A stretch of DNA of 64,000 nucleotides, taken from NCBI RefSeq assembly GCF_900018785.1, contig NZ_FCOY01000006.1, positions 620,001 to 684,000 on the forward strand, given 5' to 3'. Positions 18,898 to 32,986 of the stretch are shown one piece after another (position 1 is the stretch's first letter; every line of letters begins with the position of its first letter). The stretch is from Xanthomonas massiliensis. Its GTDB lineage: Bacteria > Pseudomonadota > Gammaproteobacteria > Xanthomonadales > Xanthomonadaceae. Made by a program: the position numbers and the translations under genes. Under the pieces are notes generated by a model. It saw only the letters and a program-made list of their open reading frames with translations. It was not told the DNA's origin and ran no database searches.

Positions 18898-19857
18898 CGG
18901 CAGGATCTCGTAGGCGCCGTAGCCGCGCAGGCGCTCGTAGCGGTGTTGCACCAGCGCCTCGGCAGGCTGGCCGGCCAGGGCATCCAGCTCGTTGAGCAGT
19001 ACGGTCTTCAGGCGCCGGGCCATCTGCGTGGGGTTGCGGTGGGCACCGCCGGTGGGCTCGCGTACCACCTTGTCGACCAGGCCCAGGTCCTTCAGGCGGC
19101 GGGCGGTGATGCCGAGCTGCTCGGCGGCGTCCTTGGCCTTGTCGGCGGTCTTCCACAGGATCGAGGCGCAGCCTTCCGGGGTGATCACCGAATAGGTGCT
19201 GTATTCGAGCATCAGGGTGCGGTCGCCGACGCCGATCGCCAGGGCGCCGCCGGAGCCGCCCTCGCCGATCACGGTGCAGATCACCGGGATCTTCAGCTCG
19301 GCCATTTCGATCAGGTTGCGCGCGATCGCCTCGGATTGGCCACGCTCCTCGGCATCGATGCCCGGCCAGGCGCCGGCAGTGTCGATGAAGGTCAGCAGCG
19401 GCAGGCGGAAGCGCTCGGCCAGCTTCATCAGCCGCAGCGCCTTGCGGTAGCCCTCGGGCTTGGGCATGCCGAAGTTGCGGCGGATCTTCTCCTTGGTGTC
19501 GCGTCCCTTCTGGTGGCCGACCACCACCACCGGGCGGCCGCTGATGCGGGCCAGGCCGCCGACGATGGCCTTGTCGTCGGCATAGGCGCGGTCGCCGGCC
19601 AGCTCCTGGAACTCGTCGCACATCACCCGCAGGTAGTCCAGGGTGTAGGGGCGCTGCGGATGGCGCGCCAGTTGCGAGACCTGCCAGGGCGTGAGGTCGC
19701 GGAAGATCTGCGCGGTGCGCTTGCGCAGCTTCTCCTCCAGCGTCCTGACCTCGGTGTCGACGTTGACCGCCGGGCCGGTGCTGGCACTGCGCAGCTCCTG
19801 GATCTTGGCCTCCAGGTCGGCGATCGGCTGTTCGAAGTCGAGGTAGTTCGGATTCAT
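18871..19857 (-). CDS. accA: acetyl-CoA carboxylase carboxyltransferase subunit alpha
   Basis: A 328-residue crotonase-fold subunit that with AccD moves the carboxyl group from biotin to acetyl-CoA, the first step of fatty acid synthesis. It begins [19 protein letters not shown], the usual AccA helical start, and contains the oxyanion/CoA segments [11 protein letters not shown] and [18 protein letters not shown]. The ATG at 19857 is preferred over upstream in-frame starts because it matches family length. It lies 76 bases downstream of dnaE on the same strand. Its stop and last seven codons are repeated twice more downstream. Confidence 0.95.
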   Translation of the reverse strand: MNPNYLDFEQPIADLEAKIQELRSASTGPAVNVDTEVRTLEEKLRKRTAQIFRDLTPWQVSQLARHPQRPYTLDYLRVMCDEFQELAGDRAYADDKAIVGGLARISGRPVVVVGHQKGRDTKEKIRRNFGMPKPEGYRKALRLMKLAERFRLPLLTFIDTAGAWPGIDAEERGQSEAIARNLIEMAELKIPVICTVIGEGGSGGALAIGVGDRTLMLEYSTYSVITPEGCASILWKTADKAKDAAEQLGITARRLKDLGLVDKVVREPTGGAHRNPTQMARRLKTVLLNELDALAGQPAEALVQHRYERLRGYGAYEILPVPPAASAG

Positions 19858-19933
19858 CGCTGGGCCGTGTTGAACCAAAGTGGGGAAGTGTAGCCGAACC
19901 TCCGCCGCCGCCCCGTACGCGGGCGTGCGGGGC

Positions 19934-23515
<3,582 letters not shown>

Positions 23516-23592
23516 GCCGGGCCAGTGCGATGACCGGGCAGGTTAGCCCCCGCTCCCGGAGGGGACAAGGCTTGACAGCCGCGCCGTGCGGC

Positions 23593-24294
23593 TCAGGCCA
23601 GCGTGCCCTGCAGCGGCAGCACGACCTCTTCCGGGACCTCCAGGCCGAGCGCGCGGCGCACCGGGGCGAAGCTGCGGCGGTGCTCCGGACAGGGCCCCAG
23701 GCGCGCCAGCGCGGCCAGGTGGACCGGCGTGGAGTAGCCCTTGTGGGCGTCGAAGCCGTAGCCGGGATAGCGCTCGTGCAACTGCAGCATGATGCGGTCG
23801 CGAGTGACCTTGGCCACGATCGAGGCGGCCATGATCGCCCGGTCCAGGCCATCCCCGCCGATCAGCGCCTCGGCCGGGCAGGGCAGGCCCTTGGGCACGA
23901 AGTTGCCGTCGATGCGGGCGAACCCGGCGACATGGGCCACCCCTTCCACCGCCCGGCGCATGCCCAGCACGCGCGCCTGGTAGATGTTGATGCGGTCGAT
24001 CTCGGCGGCCTCGACCAGGACCACCTGCCAGGCCAGGGCGCGCTCGACGATGCGCTCGTACAGCACCTCGCGGCGCGCCGGGCTGAGCTGCTTGGAATCG
24101 TCCAGGCCGTTGATGCGCGGCCGCGCCGGGTCGAACACCACCGCCGCCACCGCCACCGGGCCGGCCAGCGGCCCGCAGCCGGCCTCGTCAACTCCGGCGC
24201 ACAGCGGCGGGCAACCGGGCACGGGCGAGTGCGCCTCGGCGAACAGCGAGGGCTGCGGGCGCGGCGCCCGCGCCGGGGAACGTGAGGCACGCAT
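23593..24294 (-). CDS. rnhB: ribonuclease HII
   Basis: A 233-residue RNase HII, which removes ribonucleotides from DNA. The active-site segments are [12 protein letters not shown] (Asp36, Glu37), GLDDSKQLS, and [17 protein letters not shown] with the later acidic ligand. The first 30 residues are an Arg/Pro-rich extension. The start lies three bases beyond the lpxB stop, placing it in the lipid A operon, as is common in gammaproteobacteria. Confidence 0.95.
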   Translation of the reverse strand: MRASRSPARAPRPQPSLFAEAHSPVPGCPPLCAGVDEAGCGPLAGPVAVAAVVFDPARPRINGLDDSKQLSPARREVLYERIVERALAWQVVLVEAAEIDRINIYQARVLGMRRAVEGVAHVAGFARIDGNFVPKGLPCPAEALIGGDGLDRAIMAASIVAKVTRDRIMLQLHERYPGYGFDAHKGYSTPVHLAALARLGPCPEHRRSFAPVRRALGLEVPEEVVLPLQGTLA

Positions 24295-24297
24295 GGC

Positions 24298-25569
24298 CTA
24301 CGCGCCTGCCCCGGCCGGCGGCCCCACCAGTTCGGCCACCGCCGCGGCGGCCTGGCGCGAGGCATCGCGCCGCAGTTCCTCGTGCACGCGCCGGTAGGCC
24401 GGCTGCAGCGCGGCCACCGCCTCGGGATGCTCGAACCAGTGCAGCACCGCGGCGGCGAGCCGTTCGGGCGTGCATGCGTGCTGGATCAGCTCCGGCACCA
24501 GGTCGCGCCCGGCCAGCAGGTTGGGCAGGGCGAAGCGGTCCACCTTGATCAACCCCAGGGCCTTGACGATGCGGTAGGTGGCCGCCGAGACGCGGTAGGC
24601 CACCACCATCGGCCGCTTGAGCAGCATCGCCTCCAGGGTGGCGGTGCCGGAGGCCAGCAGCACCACGTCGGCGGCGGCCATGGCGGTGCGGCCCTGGCCG
24701 TCGAGCAGGTGGGTGCGCGCCGAGGCCAGCGGCGAGCCGGCGAGGCGTTCGGCCAGCAGGGCGCGGCAGTCGGCGTTGGCGGCCGGGATCACCACGTGCA
24801 GGTCGCGCAGCCGTTCGGAGACCTGCCAGGCGGCCTGCAGGAAATCCGGGGCCAGGCGCGAGACCTCGCCGAGGCGGCTGCCGGGCAGCACGGCCAGCAC
24901 CGGCACGCCCTCGGGCAGGCCCAGCGCCCGGCGCGCGGCCGCCGGGTCGGGCCGCAGCGGGATGGCATCGGCCATCGGGTGGCCGACGAAGCGCGCGTCG
25001 ATGCCGTGGCGTGCGTAGATCGGCGGTTCCATCGGGAACAGGCACAGCACCCGGTCGGCGCTGGCGCCGATCTTCTCGGCGCGCTTCTCGCGCCAGGCCC
25101 ACACCGACGGGCTGACGTAGTGCACGGTGTGCACGCCGCGCTGCTTGAGCCAGCGTTCCACGCCGAGGTTGAAGTCCGGCGCATCGATGCCGACGAACAC
25201 GTCCGGGCGCCAGGCCAGCGCCCGCTCGCGGAATTCGCGGCGCAGGCGCAGCAGGCGCGGCAGGTGGCGCAGCACCTCGGCCAGGCCCATCACCGCCAGT
25301 TCGCTGGCATCGAACCAGGTCTCGCAACCGGCGCGGCGCATGGCGTCGCCGCCGATGCCGGCGAAGCGGGCCTGCGGCCAGCGCTCGCGCAGGCCCTCGA
25401 TCAGGCCGGCGCCGAGCAGGTCGCCGGAGGATTCGCCGGCGCACAGCACGAAGCGCGGCGCGCCGGTGCCGGGGTCCCCAATTCCTGGACCGGGGGACGG
25501 GGCGGCGGATCCGGGCGGCATGCCGTCCGGACCCGTGCTGGCGGCCGGGACCCGGCTCGCGCCGTTCAT
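24298..25569 (-). CDS. lpxB: lipid A disaccharide synthase
   Basis: A 423-residue GT-B glycosyltransferase that joins UDP-diacylglucosamine and lipid X at the inner membrane. The family opening [21 protein letters not shown] begins only at about residue 40; before it is a Pro/Gly/Ala/Ser-rich stretch that is unusual for the family. The [12 protein letters not shown] and [21 protein letters not shown] segments mark the donor site. ATG at 25569 overlaps the lpxA stop (ATGA). An internal ATG after 18 codons could shorten the extension. Confidence 0.94.
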   Translation of the reverse strand: MNGASRVPAASTGPDGMPPGSAAPSPGPGIGDPGTGAPRFVLCAGESSGDLLGAGLIEGLRERWPQARFAGIGGDAMRRAGCETWFDASELAVMGLAEVLRHLPRLLRLRREFRERALAWRPDVFVGIDAPDFNLGVERWLKQRGVHTVHYVSPSVWAWREKRAEKIGASADRVLCLFPMEPPIYARHGIDARFVGHPMADAIPLRPDPAAARRALGLPEGVPVLAVLPGSRLGEVSRLAPDFLQAAWQVSERLRDLHVVIPAANADCRALLAERLAGSPLASARTHLLDGQGRTAMAAADVVLLASGTATLEAMLLKRPMVVAYRVSAATYRIVKALGLIKVDRFALPNLLAGRDLVPELIQHACTPERLAAAVLHWFEHPEAVAALQPAYRRVHEELRRDASRQAAAAVAELVGPPAGAGA

Positions 25570-26351
25570 CGCAGCAGCGGCCTCTCGGCGTGTTCGATGA
25601 AGTCGAGCATGCGCCGGACGTCCTCGCTGGCCTTGGCCTGCTCGGCCAGCTGCAGCTTGGCCTCGGCCAGCGGCAGGCCGGCCACGTACAGGGTGCGGTA
25701 GGCGCGCTTGATCGCGGCGATGCGCTCGGCATCGAAGCCGCGCCGGCGCAGGCCCTCGCTGTTGATGCCGCGCGGGCGTCCCAGCGCGTCGGTGCCGACC
25801 ATGGTGAACGGCGGCACGTCGCCGTTGGTCAGCGCGCCCATGCCGAGGAAGGCGTGGGCGCCGATGCGGCAGAACTGGTGGGCGCCGGAGAAGCCGCTGA
25901 TGATCACCCAGTCCTCGACGTGGACGTGGCCGGCCAGCGTGGTGTTGTTGGAGAAGATGCAGTGGTTGCCGACCAGGCAGTCGTGGGCGATGTGGGTGTA
26001 GGCCAGCATCCAGTTGTCGTCGCCGATGCGGGTCACGCCGCCGCCGCCGCCGGTGCCGCGGTTGATGGTGATGAACTCGCGGAACAGGTTGCCGTCGCCG
26101 ATCACCAGTTCGGTGCGTTCGCCGGCGTACTTCTTGTCCTGCGGATCGCCGCCGATGGCGGCGTGGCCGACGAAGCGGTTGTCGCGCCCGATCCGGGTGG
26201 GGCCGTCGATGGTGCAGTGGGGACCGATGCGGGTGCCGTCGCCGATCTCCACGTCCGCGCCGACCAGGGTGAAGGCGCCGATCTGCACGCCTTCGCCGAG
26301 CCGGGCGCCGGGATCGACGTGCGCGGTGGGATGGATGGAGGTCTCGGCCAT
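25566..26351 (-). CDS. lpxA: UDP-GlcNAc acyltransferase
   Basis: A 261-residue left-handed beta-helix acyltransferase for the first step of lipid A synthesis. Hexapeptide repeats fill the first 190 residues. Catalytic His123 lies in [11 protein letters not shown] (E. coli His125). The C-terminal helical domain follows. It lies between fabZ (2-base gap) and lpxB (overlap), so the four genes lpxD-fabZ-lpxA-lpxB are one transcription unit. Confidence 0.97.
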   Translation of the reverse strand: MAETSIHPTAHVDPGARLGEGVQIGAFTLVGADVEIGDGTRIGPHCTIDGPTRIGRDNRFVGHAAIGGDPQDKKYAGERTELVIGDGNLFREFITINRGTGGGGGVTRIGDDNWMLAYTHIAHDCLVGNHCIFSNNTTLAGHVHVEDWVIISGFSGAHQFCRIGAHAFLGMGALTNGDVPPFTMVGTDALGRPRGINSEGLRRRGFDAERIAAIKRAYRTLYVAGLPLAEAKLQLAEQAKASEDVRRMLDFIEHAERPLLR

Positions 26352-26353
26352 GA

Positions 26354-26806
26354 TCAGCAGTTGTTGTCCTCGGCACAGACCACGTCGGCGGAGGCGACTT
26401 CCTCGCCGTCCACGGTGGCCACGCCATGATAGAAGGCGACGTTGCGGATGGTGCGCTTGAGGGTCACGTCCAGGTCCAGGCGGTCGCCCGGGGTGACCAT
26501 CTTGCTGAAGCGCGCGCCCTCGACCTTGGCCATGTAGAACGTGCGCATGGTCGGCACCTCGCGCGAGAGCAGGTTGATCATGCCGCCGGCCTGGGCCAGC
26601 GCCTCGATGATCAGCACGCCGGGCATGATCGGCCGGTCCGGGAAATGGCCCTGGAAGAACGGCTCGTTCTGGCTGACGTTCTTGTAGGCGCGGATGTGCT
26701 GCATCGGTTCCAGCTCGATGATGCGGTCGATCAGCAGGAACGGGTAGCGGTGCGGCAGCAGCTTGCGGATCTGGTCGATGGTGACGGGCAGTTGGATGGA
26801 GGTCAT
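26354..26806 (-). CDS. fabZ: 3-hydroxyacyl-[ACP] dehydratase
   Basis: A 150-residue hotdog-fold dehydratase of fatty acid elongation. The active-site helix region [20 protein letters not shown] contains His54 and Glu68, the standard catalytic pair. The [28 protein letters not shown] start is canonical. It competes with LpxA/LpxD for hydroxyacyl-ACP and is co-transcribed with them. Confidence 0.97.
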   Translation of the reverse strand: MTSIQLPVTIDQIRKLLPHRYPFLLIDRIIELEPMQHIRAYKNVSQNEPFFQGHFPDRPIMPGVLIIEALAQAGGMINLLSREVPTMRTFYMAKVEGARFSKMVTPGDRLDLDVTLKRTIRNVAFYHGVATVDGEEVASADVVCAEDNNC

Positions 26807-26814
26807 GTCGTTCG

Positions 26815-27831
26815 TTATTTGGATGCGGAGGCGATGACCCGGCGGGCCAGCGAGTCGAGCTGGCGCAGGCGGGCGGCGATCTTGCGCCAGGCGCGGCTTT
26901 CGACCGCCGGCAGGCTGGCCGAGTATTCGCCCGGCTCGCGGATCGATCCGCCCACCAGCGACTTGCCCAGCACGACCACGCGGTCGCAGATTTCCAGGTG
27001 GCCGGCGATGCCGACCTGGCCGCCGAACATGCAATAGCGGCCGATGCGGGTGCTGCCGGCCACGCCGACCTGCCCGGCCATGGCCGAGTGCGCGCCGACG
27101 TGGCAGTTGTGGGCGACCTGCACCAGGTTGTCCAGGCGCACGTCCTCCTCGAGCACGGTGTCCTCCAGCGCGCCGCGGTCGATGCAGCTGTTGGCGCCGA
27201 TCTCGCAGTCGTCGCCCACGCGCACCCCGCCGAGCTGCGGCACCTTGATCCAGTGGCCGTCCTGCATCGCCAGGCCGAAGCCGTCGGCGCCGAGCACGGC
27301 CCCGGGGTGGATGCGCACGCGCGCGCCCAGGTGCACGCGCACCACCAGGCTGACGCGGGCGATGAGTTCGCAGCCGTCGCCGACGCTGCAGTCCTCGCCG
27401 ATGGTGCAGCCCGGGCCGAGGAAGACGCCTTCGCCGATGGTGCTGCGCGCGCCGACGACGACGTTGGGCCCGACGTGGGCGCTGGCGGCCACGCGTGCCT
27501 GCGGGTGGATCACGGCGCTGGGATGGATGCCGGGCGGACGCGCCGGGGCCACGTCGAACAGCGCGGCGATGCGGGCGAAGGCCGAGTACGGGTCGCGTGC
27601 GACCAGCGCCGTGCCCGGCACCAGCGGCGCGTCGTCGGCGCGCACCACCACCACGCCGGCGCGGGTCTCGGCGAGCTGGTGGCGGTAGTGGGGATTGGCA
27701 AGGAAGCCGAGCTGGTCGGGCCCGGCGTGGGCGAGGGTGGCCACGCCGCGAACGACCGTGTCGCCGTCGCCCTGCAGTTGCAGGGCGAAGCGCTCGGCGA
27801 TCGCGCGGGCGGTGAGGGTGTCGGTATTCAC
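26815..27831 (-). CDS. lpxD: UDP-3-O-acylglucosamine N-acyltransferase
   Basis: A 338-residue beta-helix acyltransferase for the third lipid A step. It has the N-terminal uridine-binding domain ([13 protein letters not shown]), hexapeptide repeats, and the catalytic-site segment [19 protein letters not shown]. The start is GTG at 27831. The gene follows bamA directly; the chaperone gene skp that separates them in enterics is absent. Confidence 0.96.
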   Translation of the reverse strand: MNTDTLTARAIAERFALQLQGDGDTVVRGVATLAHAGPDQLGFLANPHYRHQLAETRAGVVVVRADDAPLVPGTALVARDPYSAFARIAALFDVAPARPPGIHPSAVIHPQARVAASAHVGPNVVVGARSTIGEGVFLGPGCTIGEDCSVGDGCELIARVSLVVRVHLGARVRIHPGAVLGADGFGLAMQDGHWIKVPQLGGVRVGDDCEIGANSCIDRGALEDTVLEEDVRLDNLVQVAHNCHVGAHSAMAGQVGVAGSTRIGRYCMFGGQVGIAGHLEICDRVVVLGKSLVGGSIREPGEYSASLPAVESRAWRKIAARLRQLDSLARRVIASASK

Positions 27832-27875
27832 CGCGCGATTCTACCGTGCGCGGCCGATGCCACGAACCCGCAATG

Positions 27876-27904
27876 CAGCAGGCCCGGACATGCCGGGCCT
27901 GCTG
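27876..27904 (-). terminator. strong hairpin between bamA and lpxD
   Basis: CAGCAGGCCCGG and CCGGGCCTGCTG form a perfect 12-bp stem around a 5-base loop. No T-run follows on the minus strand, so it may be a processing or partial termination site that lowers lpxD operon readthrough from bamA, not a full terminator. Confidence 0.6.
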
Positions 27905-27931
27905 GAGATGCGGTGTCGCCGGCCGCCGTGG

Positions 27932-30340
27932 TCAGAACTGGCCGCCGAAGGTGAACTGCAGGCGCTCGATCTCGTCGCCGTCCTTCTTCTTGAGCGGGAT
28001 CGCGTAGCTGATCGAGATCGGGCCGACCGGCGCGCGCCACAGCAGCGCCACGCCGGTCGAGGCACGCAGCTCGTTGGCCTTGACGTTGCTCCAGCCGTCG
28101 AACACGTTGCCGAAGTCCACGAACGCGGAGATGCGCGCCGAGGGGCTGTTGAACAGGCGCGGGAAGTAGGCCTCGATCGAGCCGACCGTCTTCACCGAGC
28201 CGCCCAGCGGCTGGCCCTTGTAGTAGTAGGTGGTCGCCTCCGAGCGCGGGCCGAGGGTGTTGTCCTCGAAGCCGCGCACCGAGTTGGTGCCGCCGGCGTA
28301 GAAGTTCTCGAAGAACGGCAGCCCCTTGGCGGTGACCGTGCGGATCAGGTTGGTGCCGTCGCAGGCGGCGGCGACATACGCGCCGTCGTCGACCGAGCCG
28401 CAGATGTCGCGGGTCTTGTCCTTGCCGTAGGCGTCGCCGTAGCCCAGTTCGAAGCGGGTGTTGATGACCAGCGAGGGGATGATCGGCCAGTACTTGGAGA
28501 TCTGGTAGTTGACCTTGTAGTACTCGGCGGTGGAGCCGGGCAGGGTGGTTTCCACGCCGATGCGCTGGTACATGCCGCGGGTCGGCATGAAGTAGTCGTT
28601 GCGCGTGTCGCGCGCCCAGCCGATCTCGGTGCGCCAGGCGTGGAACGTGCGCTGGCCCATGGCGTTGATGTAGTCGATGATCGCCTGCGGCGTGTAACCG
28701 GCGTAGGTGGTGATCTGGTTGCTGTCGATGCCGAACATCAGCGAGAACGCGTCGTTCTCGGTGATCGGCACGCCGAACACCACCTGCGCCGAGCCGTTGG
28801 TGCTGTTGTACTGGGCGGTATTGAAGTCGGAGTAGTCCAGCTTGCGCCAGGCCAGGTTGTAGCCCAGCGAGACGCCGTCGTCGGTGAAGAACGGGTTGGT
28901 GTAGGAGAACGCGTAGCGCTCCAGGTAGCTGCTGCGCGAGGCCTCCACCGAGACGCGGTTGCCGCCGCCGAGGAAGTTGTTCTGCGACAGCTGCACCGAG
29001 GTGGTCACGCCGTAGGTCTGCGAATAGCCCAGGCCGAAGGTGAAGCTGCCCGAGGTGGTTTCCTTGACGTTGTAGACCACGTCGACCTGGTCGTTGCTGC
29101 CCGGAACCGGCTGGGACTGCACGTCCACGCTCTCGAAGTAGCCCAGGCGCTGCAGGCGCACCTTGGAGCGGTCGATCGCGGCCTGCGAGTACCAGGTGTC
29201 CTCGAACTGGCGCATCTCGCGGCGCAGGACCTCGTCGGAGGTGCGGTTGTTGCCCTTGAACAGGATGCGGCGCACCGCCACGCGCGGGCCGGGCACGACC
29301 TGCAGGTTGATGGCGACGGTGTGGTTGGCGCGGTCCGGGGTCGGGATCGGGTTCACCTTGGCGAAGGCGTAGCCGATGTTGGCCAGGGTGTTGGTGATGG
29401 CGTCGGAGCTGTACTCCAGCAGCACCCGCGAGAAGGTGTCGCCGGCCTTGGGGATCACCATCTTCTCGACCTGCTCCTGCGGCAGGACGGTGTCGCCGGT
29501 GACCTTGATCTCGGAGATCTTGTACTTCTCGCCCTCGGTCACGCCGGCGGTGATGAACATGTCCTGCTTGCTGGGACTGATCGCGACCTGGGTGGAATCG
29601 ATGTTGAAGTCGATGTAGCCGCGGTCCAGGTACCAGGAATTGAGCTTCTCCAGGTCGCCGGAGAGCTTCTCCTTGGAGTACTGGTCGTCGCGGCTGTACC
29701 AGGACTTCCAGTTGTGCTCCTTGGACTCCCACTGGTCGAGGATGTCCTCGTTGAGGTACTTCTCGGTGCCGACCAGGTTGACGTGGCGGATCTTGGCGGC
29801 CTTGCCTTCCTTGATCGCGATGGCCACGTCCACGCGGTTGCGGTCCAGCGGGCTCACCGTCGGGGTGATCTGGACGTTGTACTTGCCGCGGTTGTTGTAC
29901 TGGCGGACCAGCTCCTGGGTGACGCGGTCCAGGCTGAGGCGGTCGAAGGTGCCGCCCTCGCTCAGGCCGATGTCGTTCAGGCCCTTGAGCAGCTCCTCGC
30001 TCTTGATGTCCTTGTTGCCGGTCACCGTGAGCTTGTTGATGGCCGGGCGCTCCCTGACCTTGACCACCAGGATGTCGCCCTGGCGGTCCAGCTCGATGTC
30101 CTCGAAGAAACCGGTCTTGTACAGGGCGCGGATGGCCTGGCCGACCTTGCCCTCGTCCACGGTGTCGCCGCGCTCGATGGGCAGGTAGGTGAACACGGTG
30201 CCGGCGGCGATGCGCTGCAGGCCGTCGATGCGGATGTCGCTGGCCACGAAGGGCTGTTCCGCCGCCTGGCCGAGGGCCGGCAGACTCAGACCGGCGACAA
30301 GAGCGAGGGCAAGCAGGCGGCGGGTGGGGTATCGCGTCAT
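27932..30340 (-). CDS. bamA: outer membrane protein assembly factor BamA
   Basis: An 802-residue Omp85 protein that folds and inserts beta-barrels into the outer membrane. It has a signal peptide (1-26, cleaved after GQA), five POTRA domains (about 30-425: ASDIRIDGLQRI, INKLTVTGNKDI, KIRHVNLVGTEKYL, KISEIKVTGDTV, VRRILFKGNNRT) and a 16-strand barrel ending in Phe. The lid-lock loop VRGFE (in GGTNSVRGFEDN) is present. It follows rseP by 83 bases. Confidence 0.97.
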   Translation of the reverse strand: MTRYPTRRLLALALVAGLSLPALGQAAEQPFVASDIRIDGLQRIAAGTVFTYLPIERGDTVDEGKVGQAIRALYKTGFFEDIELDRQGDILVVKVRERPAINKLTVTGNKDIKSEELLKGLNDIGLSEGGTFDRLSLDRVTQELVRQYNNRGKYNVQITPTVSPLDRNRVDVAIAIKEGKAAKIRHVNLVGTEKYLNEDILDQWESKEHNWKSWYSRDDQYSKEKLSGDLEKLNSWYLDRGYIDFNIDSTQVAISPSKQDMFITAGVTEGEKYKISEIKVTGDTVLPQEQVEKMVIPKAGDTFSRVLLEYSSDAITNTLANIGYAFAKVNPIPTPDRANHTVAINLQVVPGPRVAVRRILFKGNNRTSDEVLRREMRQFEDTWYSQAAIDRSKVRLQRLGYFESVDVQSQPVPGSNDQVDVVYNVKETTSGSFTFGLGYSQTYGVTTSVQLSQNNFLGGGNRVSVEASRSSYLERYAFSYTNPFFTDDGVSLGYNLAWRKLDYSDFNTAQYNSTNGSAQVVFGVPITENDAFSLMFGIDSNQITTYAGYTPQAIIDYINAMGQRTFHAWRTEIGWARDTRNDYFMPTRGMYQRIGVETTLPGSTAEYYKVNYQISKYWPIIPSLVINTRFELGYGDAYGKDKTRDICGSVDDGAYVAAACDGTNLIRTVTAKGLPFFENFYAGGTNSVRGFEDNTLGPRSEATTYYYKGQPLGGSVKTVGSIEAYFPRLFNSPSARISAFVDFGNVFDGWSNVKANELRASTGVALLWRAPVGPISISYAIPLKKKDGDEIERLQFTFGGQF

Positions 30341-30423
30341 GTCACGTCCGGTTGGATGGTTCTTGTCTGTTGCGGGAGTGCCGGCGTTTGACGACGACAG
30401 CGCTGGGGTTGTCATGGCCGGAT

Positions 30424-31767
30424 TCATCGTGCGACCAGGCCGAGGATGTCGTTGTAGAACGCCAGTCCCATCAGGCCCGCCACGATGGCCAGGCCCACGT
30501 ACTGCCCGGCGATCATGGCGCGCTCGCTGAGCGGGCTGCCCTTGACCAATTCGATAAGGTAATACAGCAGGTGTCCGCCGTCCAAGATCGGGATCGGCAT
30601 CAGGTTGATGATCGCCAGGCTCAGCGACATCAGCGCCAGGAAGTACAGGAACCAGTCCAGGCCGCGCTCGGCCGAGGCGTTGGCGACCCGGGCGATGGTG
30701 ACCGGGCCGGAGATGTTGCGCACCGAGGCGTGGCCGGTGACCATCCGCCCCATCATGCCCAGCGAGTCGCCGGCGAGCCGCCCGGTCTCCCTGAACGCGG
30801 CGGGGATCGCGGCCAGCGGGCCGTGCTGGATGCGCGCGTCGTAGGCCGGCGCCGGGCCGGCGGCCATGCCGATGCCGATCTGCCAGGCGCCGTCGTCGCC
30901 GCGGCGCGGCGCCAGCTCCAGCGCCAGGCGCGCGCCATCGCGGATCACGTCGACCATGCCGCCGCCGGCCTGGCCCAGGACCTGGACCAGCGGCTGCACC
31001 TGGTCGGCGCCGCCGACCGGATGGCCGTCGATGGCGACGATGCGGTCCCCGGCCCGCAGCACGCCCTGTGCCGGGGCCCCGTCCACGACCTTGGAGACCA
31101 CGGCCGGCGCCTGCTGGAAGCGCCAGCCGAGTCCTGCCAGGGTCGGCACGCGGGTCTCGTCGAATCCCTGCGGCAGGCGCGAGAGCGGCAGCACGCGCTC
31201 GACATCCACGCCCGGGCCGTCCTCGACGGACAGGCGGGCATCGTGGCCGTCCATCGCGGCGGTGGTCAGCGCCATGCTGGCCTCGCTCCAGCTGGACACC
31301 TTGCGGCCGTCCACGGCGAGGATGCGCTGGCCCGGGTGCAGGCCGGCCTCGGCGGCCATGCCCTGCACGTCGCCGACGGTGGCCGAGTAGTCCTGGCGGC
31401 CGACCACGAACATGGCCCACAGCAGCGCCACGCACAGCACCAGGTTGGCCACCGGCCCGGCGGCGACCACGGCGATGCGCTGCCATACCGACTTGTTGTT
31501 GAAGGCCAGCGGCCGCTCGGCCGGGTGGACGTTGCCCTCGCGCTCGTCGAGCATCTTCACGTAGCCGCCGAGCGGCAGCGCGGAGACGGCGAACTCGGTG
31601 CCGTGGCGGTCGCGGCGGCTCCACAGCACCTTGCCGAAGCCCACCGAGAAGCGCAGCACCTTGACCCCGCAGCGGCGCGCCACCCAGAAGTGGCCGAACT
31701 CGTGGAAGGTGACCAGCACGCCGAGGCTGACGATCATCCACCACACCGAACCGATGAAATCACCCAT
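30424..31767 (-). CDS. rseP: site-2 protease RseP
   Basis: A 447-residue inner-membrane zinc metalloprotease that cuts anti-sigma factor RseA to release the envelope-stress sigma factor. The zinc site HEFGH is at 22-26 in the first helix. Two PDZ domains sit in the periplasmic middle (about 125-300), and the third zinc ligand is in MPIPILDGGH. Position between dxr and bamA is conserved in gammaproteobacteria. Confidence 0.96.
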   Translation of the reverse strand: MGDFIGSVWWMIVSLGVLVTFHEFGHFWVARRCGVKVLRFSVGFGKVLWSRRDRHGTEFAVSALPLGGYVKMLDEREGNVHPAERPLAFNNKSVWQRIAVVAAGPVANLVLCVALLWAMFVVGRQDYSATVGDVQGMAAEAGLHPGQRILAVDGRKVSSWSEASMALTTAAMDGHDARLSVEDGPGVDVERVLPLSRLPQGFDETRVPTLAGLGWRFQQAPAVVSKVVDGAPAQGVLRAGDRIVAIDGHPVGGADQVQPLVQVLGQAGGGMVDVIRDGARLALELAPRRGDDGAWQIGIGMAAGPAPAYDARIQHGPLAAIPAAFRETGRLAGDSLGMMGRMVTGHASVRNISGPVTIARVANASAERGLDWFLYFLALMSLSLAIINLMPIPILDGGHLLYYLIELVKGSPLSERAMIAGQYVGLAIVAGLMGLAFYNDILGLVAR

Positions 31768-31790
31768 GTGTGTGGTCCGTCAGGCGGCGA

Positions 31791-32984
31791 TCAGGCGCGG
31801 GTTGAGTGCGAGGCAATGGCACGTTCGGCGAAGTGGCGGGCGCGCGCGTCGGCCGCCAGCAGGGCCGGCAGGTCCTCCGCCGGGGCCGCCGGAAGCGCGG
31901 CCAGGGTGGATTCGACCAGCGTCGGGATGGCTAGGAAACCGATCCGGCCCTGAAGAAAGGCTGAAACGGCCACTTCGTTGGCCGCGTTCAGCACCGCCGG
32001 GGCGGTGCCGCCGGCCTGCATCGCCTGCCAGGCCAGGCGCAGGCAGGGGAAGGCCTCGGTGTCCGGGGCCTCGAAGTCCAGGCGGCCCTGGCGCACCAGG
32101 TCCAGCCCGGCCACGCCCGATTCGATGCGCTCCGGCCAGCCCAGGCCCACCGCCAGGGTGGTGCGCATGTCCGGCAGGCCCAGCTGCGCCAATGTGGAAC
32201 CGTCGATGAACTCGACCAGCGAGTGCACCAGGCTCTGCGGGTGGACGACCACCTCGATGCGCGCCGGTTCCATCGCGAACAGGTGGTGGGCCTCGATGAC
32301 TTCCAGGCCCTTGTTCATCAGCGTGGCCGAGTCCACCGAGATCTTCGGGCCCATCGACCAGCGCGGATGCGCCACCGCCTGGGCCGGGGTGACGTCGGCC
32401 AGCTCGGCGCGGGTACGGCCGCGGAACGGGCCGCCCGAGGCGGTCAGCAGGATCCTGCGCACTTCCGCGCTGGAGCGGCTCGAGCGCAGGCACTGGAAGA
32501 TGGCGTTGTGCTCGCTGTCGATCGGCACGATCTCGCAGCCATGGGCGGCGGCCATGCGCATCAGCAGCTCGCCGGCCAGCACCAGCGATTCCTTGTTGGC
32601 CAGCAGCAGGCGCTTGCCGGCACGGGCCGCGGCGAGCGTGGACGGCAGGCCGGCGGCGCCGACGATGGCCGCGATCACGGTGTCGCATTCCGGGCCCGCG
32701 GCCAGCGCCTCGATCGCGGCGGCCCCGGCATGGGGCCGGGTCGGCAGCCCGGCCTCGCGCAGGCCGTCGCGCAGGGCGGCGAACAGCGCCTCGTCGGCGA
32801 TCGCGGCGTGCACGGGACGATGGCGCCGGCACAGGGCCAGCAGCGCCTCCACGTTGTGGCCGGCGGCCAGCACCGTGGCCTGCAGGCGCCCGGGATGGCG
32901 GGCGATCACGTCCAGCGCCGAGCCGCCGATGGAGCCGGTGGCACCCAGGACCGCGACGCGGCGCATGGCGGGTTGCTCGGACAT
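31791..32984 (-). CDS. dxr: 1-deoxy-D-xylulose 5-phosphate reductoisomerase
   Basis: A 397-residue NADPH enzyme making MEP in non-mevalonate isoprenoid synthesis; it is the target of fosmidomycin. The dinucleotide loop is GATGSIG (14-20), the metal/substrate site is [10 protein letters not shown], and the flexible loop is [20 protein letters not shown]. The start at 32984 is two bases from the cdsA stop; ATG at 32966 is an alternative. Confidence 0.96.
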   Translation of the reverse strand: MSEQPAMRRVAVLGATGSIGGSALDVIARHPGRLQATVLAAGHNVEALLALCRRHRPVHAAIADEALFAALRDGLREAGLPTRPHAGAAAIEALAAGPECDTVIAAIVGAAGLPSTLAAARAGKRLLLANKESLVLAGELLMRMAAAHGCEIVPIDSEHNAIFQCLRSSRSSAEVRRILLTASGGPFRGRTRAELADVTPAQAVAHPRWSMGPKISVDSATLMNKGLEVIEAHHLFAMEPARIEVVVHPQSLVHSLVEFIDGSTLAQLGLPDMRTTLAVGLGWPERIESGVAGLDLVRQGRLDFEAPDTEAFPCLRLAWQAMQAGGTAPAVLNAANEVAVSAFLQGRIGFLAIPTLVESTLAALPAAPAEDLPALLAADARARHFAERAIASHSTRA

Positions 32985-32986
32985 GG

